The notes beneath the pieces are model-generated. The model saw only the letters and a program-made list of their open reading frames with translations. It searched no databases and had not been told where the DNA came from. A stretch of DNA of 64,000 nucleotides from Phytohabitans rumicis. Lineage in GTDB: Bacteria; Actinomycetota; Actinomycetes; Mycobacteriales; Micromonosporaceae. Every line of letters starts with the position of its first letter. Position 1 is the first letter of the stretch. This document shows positions 51,903-60,908 of this stretch, one piece after another. The stretch lies in assembly GCF_011764445.1 (NCBI RefSeq), contig NZ_BLPG01000001.1, positions 6,589,001-6,653,000 on the forward strand. The letters are read 5' to 3'. The translations under genes were made by a program, and so were the position numbers.

Positions 51903-54610
51903 CTCAGCCGCGCGCGGATCTCGCCGGCCTCCGCGTGGCCCAGCTCGTCGAGGATGTCGACGGCCCGCTGCCAGGCGCGCCGCGCGGCATCCGGGCGGCC
52001 GGCGGCGCGGTGGGTGTCGCCGAGGTTGTCCAGCGTCTTGGCCTCGTTGGACCGGTCGCCGACCTCGCGGAACAGGGCGAGCGACCGCTCGTACGCGTCG
52101 ACCGCCCGCACGTGGTCACCCCGGGCGTGGTGGATGTACCCGAGGCTGTCCCAGGTGACCGCCTCGCCGAACCGGTCATCGAGCGCCTGCAGCAGGGTCA
52201 GCGCCTGCTCGCAGTGCCGCAGGGCCTCGTCGTGGTCGCCCCGCAGCGCGCACAGCCAGCCGACGGTGTTGCGGGCGTTGGCCTGCATGGCCTTGTCGCC
52301 GGTCTCCTGGTAGAGGCGGAGTGCCTCCCGGGCGTGGCCGAGCGCCTCGGCGTGGTGGCTCTGCCGCTCCAGCACCCAGGACAGGTTGCCGTGGACGTGG
52401 GCCATGCCAACCGGGTCGCCCGCCGCGGCGTACCCGTCGAGCGCCTCGCCAAGGTGAAACCGCGCGTCGGCGAGGCGGCCCAGCCGGCCGTACGCGCGGG
52501 CGAGGTTGCGGTGGGTGTGCGCCTGCGCGGCCGGGTCGGCCAGCCGGCGGGCGGCGTCCAGCGCGGCCCGGTGCGAAGTCTTGTAGTCGTCCCAGTGCCC
52601 CTGCCGGTCGAAGAACGTGGCGAGCGTCCAGGAGAGCTGCCACACGTGCGTGTCGAACTCCGCGGGTGCCCGCTGCACCAGCTCCACCAGAACGGGGTGT
52701 TCGGCGCCGAACCAGTCCAGCGCGTGCCGCGCGTCGGTCAGGACCTCCGGGGTCACACCCGGCCGCGGGTCGGCCAGCTCGATCGCGTCGCGCTGCGGGA
52801 TGAGCAGCCGGTCCGCGGCCCGCGCGGTGTGCAGGTAGTGGTCGAGGGCGCGGTGCAGGGCGGCCCGCCGCTCGAGGTCCCGGTCGTGCCGTTCGGCCAG
52901 CTCGGCGGCGTACCCGCGCAGCAGGTCGTGCAGCGCGTACCGGCCGGGGGTGTGCTCGGTGACCAGGTGCGCGCGGCTCAGCTCGGTCAGCGCGCGGCGG
53001 GCCTGGGCGGCCGGCAGGCCGGCGAGGCTGGCTGTCGCGGCGGCGGTGATGTCCGGGCCGCGGTGCACGCCCAGCAGCCGGAACACGCGCGCCGTCGCGG
53101 TCCCGAGGACGCGGTACGAGGCCGCGAAGATGGACCGTACGTCGGTGGCCGGCGCGCCGCCGTCGAAGGCGTCCAGTTCGGACAGTTCGGCGGCGATGGC
53201 GCGCAGTGGGAAGGCCGGATGGGCGGCGGCGCGGGCGGCGACCACGGCCAGCGCCAGCGGTAGCCGCGCGGACCTGGCGACGATCTCGTCCACGGCGTCG
53301 GGCTCACGGGCCAGCCGGTCCGCGCCCAGCCGCCGGGCCAGCATCTCCCGCGCCTCCTCGGCGGTGAGCAGGTCCAGCGGCAGCGGCTGCGCGCTCTCCG
53401 CGGCCACCAGGCTGGTCAGGTCGGCCCGGCTGGTCACGACCGCGAGGCAGCCGGGCGTGCCGGGCAGCAGCGGGCGGACCTGGTCGGCGTCCCGCGCGTT
53501 GTCGAGCACGACCAGGATGCGCCGGTCGGCCAGCGTGCTGCGGTACAGCCCGATCTGCGCGTCGTGGCTGGCCGGGATCCGGTCGGCCGGCACCGCGAGC
53601 GCGTCGAGCAGCGCGCGGACCGCGTCCGCGGTCGTCATCGCCGCGCCGCCGGGGTCGAAGCCGCGCAGGTTGACGTACAGCTGGCCGTCCGGGAAGCGGC
53701 CGCGGACCCGGTGCGCCCAGCGCACGGCCAGGGTGGTCTTGCCCACCCCGGCGGTGCCCACGATCGCGGCGATCCGGGCGCCGTCCGCGCGGCTCAGCAG
53801 CTCGTCCAACATGGACAGTTCGGGTGCGCGGCCGGCGAACGTGGGCAGGTCCGTCGGCAGCTGGCGGGGCACCGTGCGGCCGTCGCCCGTGTCGCGCAGC
53901 ACCTGCGCGTGCGCCCGCCGGAGCACCGGGCCGGGCTCGGTGCCCAGCTCGGCGGCGAGCCGCTCGCGGACGTCCGCGTACACGTCGAGCGCCTCGGCCG
54001 TCCGCCCGGACCGGAACAGGGCCAGCATGAGCTGGGCGTGCAGCCGTTCCCGGAACGGGTTGTCCCGCGCCGCGGTGCGCAGCTCGCCGGTCACCTCGTC
54101 GTGCCGGCCGGCGGCCAGCTCCGCGTCGTACAGGTCCTCCAGCAGGCTCACCCGCCGCTCCCGCAGGCCGGGGCCCTCGTGCGCGAGCAGCGGCTCGGTC
54201 GCGCCACCCAGGGCCGGCCCGGGCCACAGCGCCAGCGCCGCGCGCAGGCGGGCCGCCGCCGCGTCCGGCCGATCCGCGGCCGCGTCGATCCGGGCCTGCG
54301 CGACCGCGGCGTCGACGTCGTCGAGGTCCAGCTCTGTTGGGTGTACGCCGATGAGGTACCCGGGCGGGCGACGCTCGATGACCGTGGCGCCGAGGACCTT
54401 GCGCAGCCCGGAGATGTGTACCTGGAGCTGGCCCCGGACCGACGACGGCGGGTCGTCGCCCCACACCAGCGCGATGAGACGGTCCTCCGAGACGACCCGG
54501 TTGGCGCTCAGCAGCAGCACGGCCAGGACGGCGCGCGGCTTGGGCCCGCCCAGTGGCAGTTCGTCTCCCGCGCGGTGGACCGTGATCGGTCCCAGGACCT
54601 GATAGCGCAA
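51878..54610 (-). CDS. AfsR/SARP family transcriptional regulator with NB-ARC and TPR domains
   Basis: This 910-aa protein has an OmpR-type DNA-binding domain (YQVLGPITVHRAGDELPLGG), a BTAD domain (DLYDAELAAGRHDEVTGEL), an NB-ARC domain with GTAGVGKTT (residues 285-293) and LVVLDNARDADQV, and a C-terminal array of TPR repeats. I chose the TTG at 54610 because GGGGAGGA lies 6 bases upstream; an ATG at 54640 would add 10 residues before the conserved domain. It is the second AfsR-type regulator in the window. The plausible target is the repeat element upstream of the metalloprotease gene at 55988, on the same strand. Confidence 0.9.
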   Translation of the reverse strand: MRYQVLGPITVHRAGDELPLGGPKPRAVLAVLLLSANRVVSEDRLIALVWGDDPPSSVRGQLQVHISGLRKVLGATVIERRPPGYLIGVHPTELDLDDVDAAVAQARIDAAADRPDAAAARLRAALALWPGPALGGATEPLLAHEGPGLRERRVSLLEDLYDAELAAGRHDEVTGELRTAARDNPFRERLHAQLMLALFRSGRTAEALDVYADVRERLAAELGTEPGPVLRRAHAQVLRDTGDGRTVPRQLPTDLPTFAGRAPELSMLDELLSRADGARIAAIVGTAGVGKTTLAVRWAHRVRGRFPDGQLYVNLRGFDPGGAAMTTADAVRALLDALAVPADRIPASHDAQIGLYRSTLADRRILVVLDNARDADQVRPLLPGTPGCLAVVTSRADLTSLVAAESAQPLPLDLLTAEEAREMLARRLGADRLAREPDAVDEIVARSARLPLALAVVAARAAAHPAFPLRAIAAELSELDAFDGGAPATDVRSIFAASYRVLGTATARVFRLLGVHRGPDITAAATASLAGLPAAQARRALTELSRAHLVTEHTPGRYALHDLLRGYAAELAERHDRDLERRAALHRALDHYLHTARAADRLLIPQRDAIELADPRPGVTPEVLTDARHALDWFGAEHPVLVELVQRAPAEFDTHVWQLSWTLATFFDRQGHWDDYKTSHRAALDAARRLADPAAQAHTHRNLARAYGRLGRLADARFHLGEALDGYAAAGDPVGMAHVHGNLSWVLERQSHHAEALGHAREALRLYQETGDKAMQANARNTVGWLCALRGDHDEALRHCEQALTLLQALDDRFGEAVTWDSLGYIHHARGDHVRAVDAYERSLALFREVGDRSNEAKTLDNLGDTHRAAGRPDAARRAWQRAVDILDELGHAEAGEIRARLSQDSDGGR

Positions 54611-54680
54611 CCGGATTCCTCCCCAGGTTCCGGCCATCATGCCAGGAATGGGTTACATCCGCCGGTCGCGCGAGATGGAA

Positions 54681-54714
54681 CGCGGCTCCCCGGGGGCGCG
54701 CCTGGGGAGCCGCG
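54681..54714 (-). terminator. Terminator hairpin after the lipoprotein gene
   Basis: Arms 54681-54691 and 54704-54714 (CGCGGCTCCCC and its complement) make an 11-bp stem with a 12-base loop, 16 bp beyond the stop of the minus-strand lipoprotein gene and upstream of the AfsR-type gene. Confidence 0.75.
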
Positions 54715-54729
54715 GCTCGTGGATGCGGC

Positions 54730-55401
54730 TCAGCCGGTGGCGGCCGCCTTCTCCAGGGTGGTGGCGAGGTCCTCGACCTCGCGCACGCCGCCCCAGGCGG
54801 GAGTGAGCTCCTCGTGCTCGACGTCGATGCCGTACATCTGGTCGTCCTGGGTGCCCTGCAACCACAGGCCGTCGTGGTAGGCGTAGTACAGCGGGCCCGC
54901 CGCCGGGATGCCGGCCGGCCGGACCACGGTCGCCTCCGGAACGGGCCGCCAGGTGGTGATGTCGTCCAGCACCGCGACGACACTGGCCCGCGGGTTCAGC
55001 GCGGAGAGCTGCTCGGGGGTGGTCGCCACGCCCTTGCGCACCGCGACGTAGACCTTGCCGTCGACGACCCGGCTGGCGTCGCCGTCGAGCACCTTGTCGA
55101 CGGCGATGACGAACGTCGCGTACCCGTCCGACTCCTGCTTGGTCTGCGCGGCGTCGGGGTAGCTGACCTGGATCCCGGCGCCCACCTCGACCAGCGTGCC
55201 CTGGACGATCAGGTCGGCCTCGCCCACGGCCTCCTTCGGCGACGCGAGCGGCGAGTAGTCGCCGTCGACGCCGCGACCGGCCACCTCGGCCAGCTCACGG
55301 GCCGAACCCGTGCTGGCCTTCTCGTTGGCGTTCGCGCTGGCGCAGCCGGTGGCCAGCGCCGCGAGGGCGGCGGCGACCACGAGGTTCACTGCCTTGTTCA
55401 T
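54730..55401 (-). CDS. Secreted lipoprotein of unknown function
   Basis: This 223-aa protein has a lipoprotein signal peptide with the lipobox ATGC (Cys20), followed by SANANEKASTG. The rest (ADLIVQGTLVEVGAG, FVIAVDKVLDGDASRVVDGKVYVAV) is beta-rich and matches no family I recognise. It follows the metalloprotease gene by 15 bp with a GGAGG RBS, so the two are very likely one transcript. A role as partner or inhibitor of the protease is a guess. Confidence 0.75.
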   Translation of the reverse strand: MNKAVNLVVAAALAALATGCASANANEKASTGSARELAEVAGRGVDGDYSPLASPKEAVGEADLIVQGTLVEVGAGIQVSYPDAAQTKQESDGYATFVIAVDKVLDGDASRVVDGKVYVAVRKGVATTPEQLSALNPRASVVAVLDDITTWRPVPEATVVRPAGIPAAGPLYYAYHDGLWLQGTQDDQMYGIDVEHEELTPAWGGVREVEDLATTLEKAAATG

Positions 55402-55416
55402 CTCGGGTGCCTCCGC

Positions 55417-55988
55417 TCAGTACTGCGCGTTGATGTGGCCGACGTCGTGCGAGTGGTACGAGCGCCACTGCAGGTCATTGCTCGGGATCTCGCCGACGTA
55501 CATGGCGCAGTTGTGCGCGGAGGGCGAGTGGTGCCCGAGGCCGATCGAGTGGCCGATCTCGTGGACCACCGTCTTCTGCTGGTCCTCGACGTCCCACGAG
55601 CCCTCGTTGATCTCGATGAAGTCGATCCAGATGACGGCGGAGTCGCACTTCTCGCCGGCGAGCCACCGCTGGCAACTGGTCTGCCCGCGGTCGTTGCCGG
55701 GCAGGTCGACGCGGGAGAACCAGATGTCCGTGCCGGGGCGCAGCTCTCGAAGATGTCGGTCATCTGGGTCTGGTCGTCCAGCCGGTCCATCCCCCAGTGC
55801 ACCCGCGACCGGTGCTCCGGGTAGTTGTCGAAGTTGGCCACGAAGCAGTACGCGTGGCCCGCGCTGTCCGCCAGCCAGAGCTCCGGGAACGGGGTCGCGT
55901 GCGCCGCCGGCTGGGCGACCAGCGTGCCGCCGAGCGCGATGACGCCGATGGCGAGGATCTGGCGCAGGAGCCTGAGTGTCTTCTGCAT
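55417..55988 (-). CDS. Secreted metzincin-type (matrixin-like) metalloprotease, frame interrupted
   Basis: The protein of about 190 aa has a signal peptide (LRQILAIGVIALGGTLVAQP, ending AAHAT) and a catalytic domain with the zinc motif HEIGHSIGLGHH and a downstream methionine (NCAMYVG), as in metzincins. The frame breaks at the G4 run 55735-55738 (plus strand); one added base joins DIFESCAPGTDIWFSRVDLP. The small size fits short actinobacterial secreted zinc proteases. It heads an operon with the lipoprotein gene and lies just behind a SARP-box-like repeat. Confidence 0.82.
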
Positions 55989-55995
55989 GGCGGCG

Positions 55996-56039
55996 ACGGT
56001 AGGAGGGCGCGCTTCGATTCCGCTTCGATTCCGCTTCGA
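55996..56039 (-). promoter_or_regulatory. Triple SARP-box-like direct repeat with -10 element
   Basis: On the minus strand TCGAAGC occurs three times at exact 11-bp spacing (56033-56039, 56022-56028, 56011-56017), each followed by GGAA or GCGC. Nine bases after the last heptamer lies TACCGT (56001-55996), a TANNNT-type -10 box, followed closely by the metalloprotease ATG at 55988. SARP activators are known to bind heptamer direct repeats at 11-bp spacing about 8 bases from the -10. The match in unit, spacing and position is good; binding is inferred. Confidence 0.6.
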
Positions 56040-56042
56040 CCG

Positions 56043-56888
56043 TCAGCTTTGGAACTGGCCCGGGTACGTGACCTCGGCGAGCTTCTTCTGGCCGTCCGAG
56101 TCGGGGTGGAACCAGTCCAGCCGGTTGACCATGTCGAGGGTGAACTTCACCTTGTGGGCCGCGCCCTTGTCGTACTCGCAGCGCGACCCGTACGCCTTGC
56201 ACGCGGCCGCGAGCTGGCTGTTGTACGCGTCGACCCGCTTGCCGACGGCCGAGCGCCGGCTGGCGTCGGGGCCGGCGGTCGAGGTGGGGTTGGCGAGCAG
56301 AGCCGGGCAGATGCCGTTCGACCAGGCACGCACCGCACGTGCCTCGGTGTGCCCGATCTCCCAGAGCCGGTTGAGGTCGGGGATGCTGACCACCAGCACG
56401 CGCGCCTTGGGCAGGCCCTTCTTCAGCGTCCCGAGCGCCTTATCCAGGTCCTGCCGGAAGTCGTCCACCGGCGTCATGTTCTCGACCCGGTCGCGGCACA
56501 CGTCGTTGGCGCCGATCAGCACCGTGACGTACTCGACCTTGGCCCGGACCGCCTTGTTGGCCTGCGCCTGCAGGCCGGAGACCCGCGCGCCCGGCACCGA
56601 GTAGTTGTACGCCTTGTCGTCGATCGCCTTGTTGGCCTTGCGCAGCCGGCGGTAGTGGCTGTTGACCTGGAGGCTCTCGCCGGTGGACCACGAGTGGCGG
56701 GTGCACGCGATCAGCGTGAGGCAGGCGCCGAATCCGGAGGTGATCGAGTCGCCCAGAGCCGCCATGGACGACGGCAGGTCGCCGCGCGGTGTGGGGTCCG
56801 GGTCGCCGATCGCGCCGCCGCCCTCCTCGCAGGCCAGGGCCGCGATCGCGGCGAGGGCGAGTAGCACGGTCGTCCAGCGTCGGCGCAT
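56043..56888 (-). CDS. Secreted SGNH/GDSL hydrolase
   Basis: This 281-aa protein has a signal peptide or lipoprotein-like N terminus (LLALAAIAALACEEGG, a possible lipobox Cys) and an SGNH hydrolase domain: block I MAALGDSITSGFG (nucleophile Ser), LIGANDVC (Asn), and LDWFHPDSDGQ with the Asp/His pair. It should hydrolyse esters such as lipids or acetylated sugars. It ends 3 bp before the heptamer repeat array that precedes the metalloprotease gene, and is divergent from the antiporter gene. Confidence 0.85.
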   Translation of the reverse strand: MRRRWTTVLLALAAIAALACEEGGGAIGDPDPTPRGDLPSSMAALGDSITSGFGACLTLIACTRHSWSTGESLQVNSHYRRLRKANKAIDDKAYNYSVPGARVSGLQAQANKAVRAKVEYVTVLIGANDVCRDRVENMTPVDDFRQDLDKALGTLKKGLPKARVLVVSIPDLNRLWEIGHTEARAVRAWSNGICPALLANPTSTAGPDASRRSAVGKRVDAYNSQLAAACKAYGSRCEYDKGAAHKVKFTLDMVNRLDWFHPDSDGQKKLAEVTYPGQFQS

Positions 56889-56987
56889 CGTCGTCCCCGA
56901 TGGTCGATACGTTCTGCAACGGCTCAGCTACTGTACTAGCTCCCCTAACCGCGGGGGCCCGGAGTCCGACAGCTTAAGCTTCACCGC

Positions 56988-58553
56988 ATGGATGGGCTGG
57001 GGGAGATCGTCGCGCTCGTGGCGATCGCGGTGATCGGTACGGCGCTGGCCCGGAAGTTTGGGCTGCTCGCGCCGATCCTGCTGGTGGTGGCGGGTCTCGG
57101 GCTGTCGTTCGTGCCCGGCTTCCCGGAAATCCATCTGGAGCCGGAGCTGGTGCTCGTCGGCATCCTCCCGCCCCTGCTGTATGTGGCGGCGATCGAGACT
57201 TCGGTGCCGGCGTTCCGGTTCAACCTGCGGCCGATTCTGCTGCTCGCCGTCGGGCTGGTGATCTTCACGGCGTTCGCGGTGGGGATCGTCCTGCACATGC
57301 TGCTGCCGGAGGTGCCGTTCGCGCTGTGCGTCGCCCTGGGCGCGGTCGTCGCCCCGCCGGACGCGGTCGCGGCCACCGCCGTCGCCCGCCGCATCGGGCT
57401 GCCCCGCCGGATCGTGACGATCCTCGAAGGGGAGAGCCTGATCAACGACGCGACCGCCCTCGTACTCCTGCGGGTAACGGTCGGAGCCGCGACCGGCGCC
57501 GCGGTCGGCGCGCTCGACGTGGTCGGCGATGTGGTGCTCGCCGCCGGCGGCGGCGTGGCGATCGGCGCGGCCGGTGCCGTGGCGATCAGCTTCCTGCACA
57601 AGCGGATCCAGGATCCCCTGCTCGACACCGCGCTCTCCCTGCTCACCCCCTGGCTGATCGTGCTGCCCGCCGAGGCGGTGCACTCGTCCGGCGTCGTGGC
57701 CGTCGTGGTCGCCGGCCTGTACATCGGGCACCGGATGCCGATGATGATGTCGGCCGCCTCCCGGCTGCAGACCGACGCGTTCTGGCGGATCACCCAGTTC
57801 CTGCTGGAGGGCATGGTCTTCCTGCTGGTCGGGCTGCAACTTCGCGACATTGTGCGGGATCTGGAAACGCCGTGGGGCGAGGTGCTCGGGATCACCGCCG
57901 CGGTGGTGGTGACCCTGATCGTGGCGCGGTTCGTATGGGTCTTCCCGGCCACGTACATTCCGCGGCTCATCCCCAGCATCCGGCGCCGCGACCCGTTCCC
58001 GCCGATCAGCCACCCGTCGGTGATCGGCTTCGCGGGGATGCGGGGCGTGGTGACGCTCGCCGCCGCGCTGGCGCTGCCGACGACGGACGAGGTGGCGTAC
58101 CCGCGCGACCTGTTCATCTGGCTGGCGTTCGCGGTGATCGTGGTGACACTGGTGGCGCAGGGCGCGACGCTGCCGGCGTTCGCGCGCATGATGCGGTTGT
58201 CGCCGGACGACCCGGCCAAGGACACGCTCGCCGAGGCCGCCGTGCAGAACGCGGCCAGCCGGGCCGCCCGCGAACGGCTGGACGCGCTGGCCCACAGCGC
58301 GCCGACGGCCGCCGTCCAGCGGCTGCGCGACCTGGCGGACCACCGCAGCAACAAGGTATGGGAGCGCCTCGGCGGCGGTGGAGAAACGCCGTCCCGTGCG
58401 TACGGGCGGCTGCGGCGCGAGATGATCGACGCCGAGCGCGAGGTGTTCCGCGCCGCTCGCGACGAAGGGCGCATCGCCGAGGAGGTGCTTCGCCGGGCCC
58501 AGCGCGACCTGGACCTGGAGGAGTCGTTGCTACAGCGCACGATTGAGGGGTGA
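56988..58553 (+). CDS. Na+/H+ antiporter, CPA1 (NhaP-like) family
   Basis: This 521-aa protein has about 12 membrane segments in its first 410 residues and CPA1 hallmarks, PPDAVAATAVARRIGLP and ILEGESLINDATALVLL, which include the ion-binding Asp residues. A cytoplasmic helical tail of about 110 residues follows (LADHRSNKVWERLGGG). It exchanges Na+ or K+ for protons and supports pH and salt homeostasis. It is divergent from the SGNH gene; the 99-bp gap between them holds a shared promoter region. Confidence 0.92.
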   Translation: MDGLGEIVALVAIAVIGTALARKFGLLAPILLVVAGLGLSFVPGFPEIHLEPELVLVGILPPLLYVAAIETSVPAFRFNLRPILLLAVGLVIFTAFAVGIVLHMLLPEVPFALCVALGAVVAPPDAVAATAVARRIGLPRRIVTILEGESLINDATALVLLRVTVGAATGAAVGALDVVGDVVLAAGGGVAIGAAGAVAISFLHKRIQDPLLDTALSLLTPWLIVLPAEAVHSSGVVAVVVAGLYIGHRMPMMMSAASRLQTDAFWRITQFLLEGMVFLLVGLQLRDIVRDLETPWGEVLGITAAVVVTLIVARFVWVFPATYIPRLIPSIRRRDPFPPISHPSVIGFAGMRGVVTLAAALALPTTDEVAYPRDLFIWLAFAVIVVTLVAQGATLPAFARMMRLSPDDPAKDTLAEAAVQNAASRAARERLDALAHSAPTAAVQRLRDLADHRSNKVWERLGGGGETPSRAYGRLRREMIDAEREVFRAARDEGRIAEEVLRRAQRDLDLEESLLQRTIEG

Positions 58554-58557
58554 GTCC

Positions 58558-58815
58558 GTGATTTGTATGCATCTCAACGCGGCCGACAAGCCGGAGCCGC
58601 AGACCCGGGAGGGGTGCCAGGACTGTCTGGCGGCCGGTTCGCGGGATTGGGTGCACCTGCGGCTGTGCCTGACCTGCGGGCACGTCGGCTGCTGCGACTC
58701 CTCGCCGATGAGGCACGCCAGCGCCCACTTCCGGGCGGCCGGGCATCCGGTGATCCAGTCGTTCCAGCCGGGCGAGGACTGGCGCTGGTGCTACGTCGAC
58801 GAGATGGTCGGCTGA
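58558..58815 (+). CDS. UBP-type zinc finger protein
   Basis: This 85-aa protein has the UBP zinc-finger pattern: CMHLN, CQDCLAAG, LCLTCGHVGCCDSS, and HASAHFRAAGHPV, giving the expected Cys/His ligand set. Eukaryotic members bind ubiquitin tails; the bacterial role is unknown. GAGGGG lies 7 bases before the GTG start at 58558, 4 bp after the antiporter stop, so it is probably cotranscribed with it. The 3' end overlaps the convergent gene by 25 bp. Confidence 0.85.
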   Translation: MICMHLNAADKPEPQTREGCQDCLAAGSRDWVHLRLCLTCGHVGCCDSSPMRHASAHFRAAGHPVIQSFQPGEDWRWCYVDEMVG

Positions 58816-59855
58816 GGCGTCGGCGTCGGCGACGGCGTCTCGGACGGCGCCCCTGTCTCGGACGGCTCCGGGCACGGCTGCACCGATCCGTAGCCGGTGG
58901 GGTCCGAATAGTAGATCCGGCGGTCCTCGCCGACGAAGGTGAGGTCGTACGAGTCGCGGGCGAACGTGCCGCCCTCCACCGCGGCGGTGCCCGGCCCGTC
59001 GAACCGACCCTGCCAGCGCGGCGCGCGGGCGATCACGTCGCGGACGTACGCGTCGCCGCGCAGCGACGGGTCGCCGGCCTCGTACACCCAGAGGCGCTCG
59101 TGGTCCAGCACCATCAGCCGGGTGCGGTCGTCGGAGACGCTGCTCGCCGAGATGTTGTCGACGCCGCGGCCCAGCTGGCCGATGCGTACCAGGGTCGCGG
59201 TGTCTTCGCCCAGGTCCACGCGGTAGACCGGCGAGCCCTCGGTCTTGGCGAAGACGTACAGGTGGCCGTCGAGCCAGAACATGGCCTCCGAGTTGTACGT
59301 CCGGCACCCGTCGCGCGGGTTGTCCGGAAACCGCAGGGCGTACTCGGCGGCCACCTCGACCGACGTGGCGGTGGTCGGGTCCGGCTCGACCACCCGCAGC
59401 AGGCGCTGGCGGCTGCGGCAGTCGTTGGCGCCCAGCTCGCCGATCCAGAGGTTGTTCGTGTCGTCGATCGCGAGGGCTTCCCAGTCGCGGTTGCCCACCC
59501 CGACCACCTCGTACGACGGGAAGACCTCCTCGCCGCGTACGGTGCGCGGCTCGCCGGCCCGGTCCAGCCGCAGTCCCCACAGGGCGGAACGCGGCTGGCC
59601 CGGCTTGACCGGACCACCGTCGCGCAGCCAGTAGTACACGCCCGGATGGCGGCGGCTGGCGATCACCCCGGACGCTTCGTTGGCGGGCAGCTCGGTGGCG
59701 AGGGCGGGCAGCAGGTCGGGCGCGGTGGGAGTGTCGGGCGCAGGGCTCTGCGCGGCGATGGGTACGGGTGTTTCGCGGTCAGGGGTGATGGCGTACGCCC
59801 CGGCCGCGGTCACCAAGACCCCCGCGAGAAACCCCCAGAACGCCGCTTTAACCAC
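58791..59855 (-). CDS. Secreted or membrane-anchored beta-propeller protein of unknown function
   Basis: This protein of about 354 aa starts at a GTG (VVKAAFWGFLAGVLVTAAG), whose hydrophobic N terminus is a signal anchor. The rest contains repeated blade-like segments (NDWEALAIDDTNNLWIGELG, YNSEAMFWLDGHLYVFAKTEG, DNISASSVSDDRTRLMVLDHERLWVYE), typical of a beta-propeller, and ends in a Ser/Pro/Thr-rich tail. I recognise no catalytic motif. Confidence 0.75.
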   Translation of the reverse strand: MVKAAFWGFLAGVLVTAAGAYAITPDRETPVPIAAQSPAPDTPTAPDLLPALATELPANEASGVIASRRHPGVYYWLRDGGPVKPGQPRSALWGLRLDRAGEPRTVRGEEVFPSYEVVGVGNRDWEALAIDDTNNLWIGELGANDCRSRQRLLRVVEPDPTTATSVEVAAEYALRFPDNPRDGCRTYNSEAMFWLDGHLYVFAKTEGSPVYRVDLGEDTATLVRIGQLGRGVDNISASSVSDDRTRLMVLDHERLWVYEAGDPSLRGDAYVRDVIARAPRWQGRFDGPGTAAVEGGTFARDSYDLTFVGEDRRIYYSDPTGYGSVQPCPEPSETGAPSETPSPTPTPQPTISST

Positions 59856-59920
59856 AAAGATGTCATAACACGCCCCACGCCCCCTTTCTCCCCCGCCGCG
59901 CCGCACACCCCCCTTTCCCC

Positions 59921-60000
59921 GTCGATCAAGGGCATACGGCCGTGCTTTGATCTCCGATCCACGACCCTTTGCCCTTGATCGGCGCGGAAGTCCTTGATCG
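59921..60000 (-). repeat. Palindromic intergenic element, copy 4
   Basis: The core arms are 59924-59944 and 59960-59980, with three mismatched pairs, and the 15-base loop is identical to copy 2. The right outer CCTTGATC is kept (59992-59999); the left outer copy is missing. It lies upstream of the beta-propeller gene and downstream of the F420-type oxidoreductase gene. Confidence 0.85.
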
Positions 60001-60032
60001 GCGCGGGGCGCGGGTGGAGGGGGACGGAGGGC

Positions 60033-60908
60033 TTAGGGGAGCAGGGGGCGGACCTTTTCGGCGACGAAGCGGATGAAGCCTTCCGGGTCGGGGTCGTCCG
60101 GGGTCGGCTGGAGGACCACGGTGTCGGCGCCGGCGTCGGCCCAGCCCTGGATGGCCTCGGCCATCGCCTCGGCGGGGCCGGTGAGCCCGATGCCCGCCAT
60201 CGACGGGTACTTCCACGTCTGGCGCTCGCGCTCCAGGCGTTCCGCCGCGTCGGGGCCGGTCGCGGCGTGCACGTAGACGACGACGGGATGCGCCTCGCCG
60301 GTACGGCCGGCAGCCGCCCGGCCTTCGTCGATGTGGCCGCGCAGCTCCCGTACCCGGTCGGGGGAGTTGCCGCCGGTGAGGATCGTGCCGTCCGCGATCT
60401 CGCCGCACAGCCGTAGCGTGCGGGGGCGCTCGCCGCCGGCGTAGATGGCGGGCGGCGACGGTGGGGGCCAGTCGAGCGCGACGTCGTCGAGCGACACGTA
60501 CCGGCCGCGGGCGGTGACCCGTTCGCCGGAAAGGAGGGCGCGGAGCGCGTCGGCGTACTCCCGAAGGAGAGTGAGTGGCGAGTCCACCCGCGCCCCGACC
60601 TGGCCCATCCAGCTCTGGACGCCGTGGCCCAGGGCGGGCCGGAAGCGGCCCGGGAAGAGCCGATCCAGCGTGGCGATCTCCATCGCGGTGAGCGCGACGT
60701 TGCGCAGGGGCACCGGGAGCAGGCCGACGCCGACGCGCACCCGTGATGTCGAGGCCAGCAGCGCGGCGGTGCTGGCGATGCCGCTCTCTTTGAAGCAGTC
60801 CTCCCACAGCCACAGCTCGTCCAGGCCGGCGTCGTCGGCGGCGCGGGCCACGTCGCGGAAGCGCTCGGGCGGCAGCTGGGGCAGGAGTACGGCGCCGAGG
60901 GTCGTCAT
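60033..60908 (-). CDS. LLM class flavin/F420-dependent oxidoreductase
   Basis: This 291-aa protein has the luciferase-like monooxygenase TIM-barrel pattern: [63 protein letters not shown], and [11 protein letters not shown] near the end. In actinobacteria this subgroup mostly uses cofactor F420. The substrate is unknown. Its ATG overlaps the stop of the epimerase-like gene by four bases (ATGA), so they form an operon. Confidence 0.88.
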   Translation of the reverse strand: MTTLGAVLLPQLPPERFRDVARAADDAGLDELWLWEDCFKESGIASTAALLASTSRVRVGVGLLPVPLRNVALTAMEIATLDRLFPGRFRPALGHGVQSWMGQVGARVDSPLTLLREYADALRALLSGERVTARGRYVSLDDVALDWPPPSPPAIYAGGERPRTLRLCGEIADGTILTGGNSPDRVRELRGHIDEGRAAAGRTGEAHPVVVYVHAATGPDAAERLERERQTWKYPSMAGIGLTGPAEAMAEAIQGWADAGADTVVLQPTPDDPDPEGFIRFVAEKVRPLLP

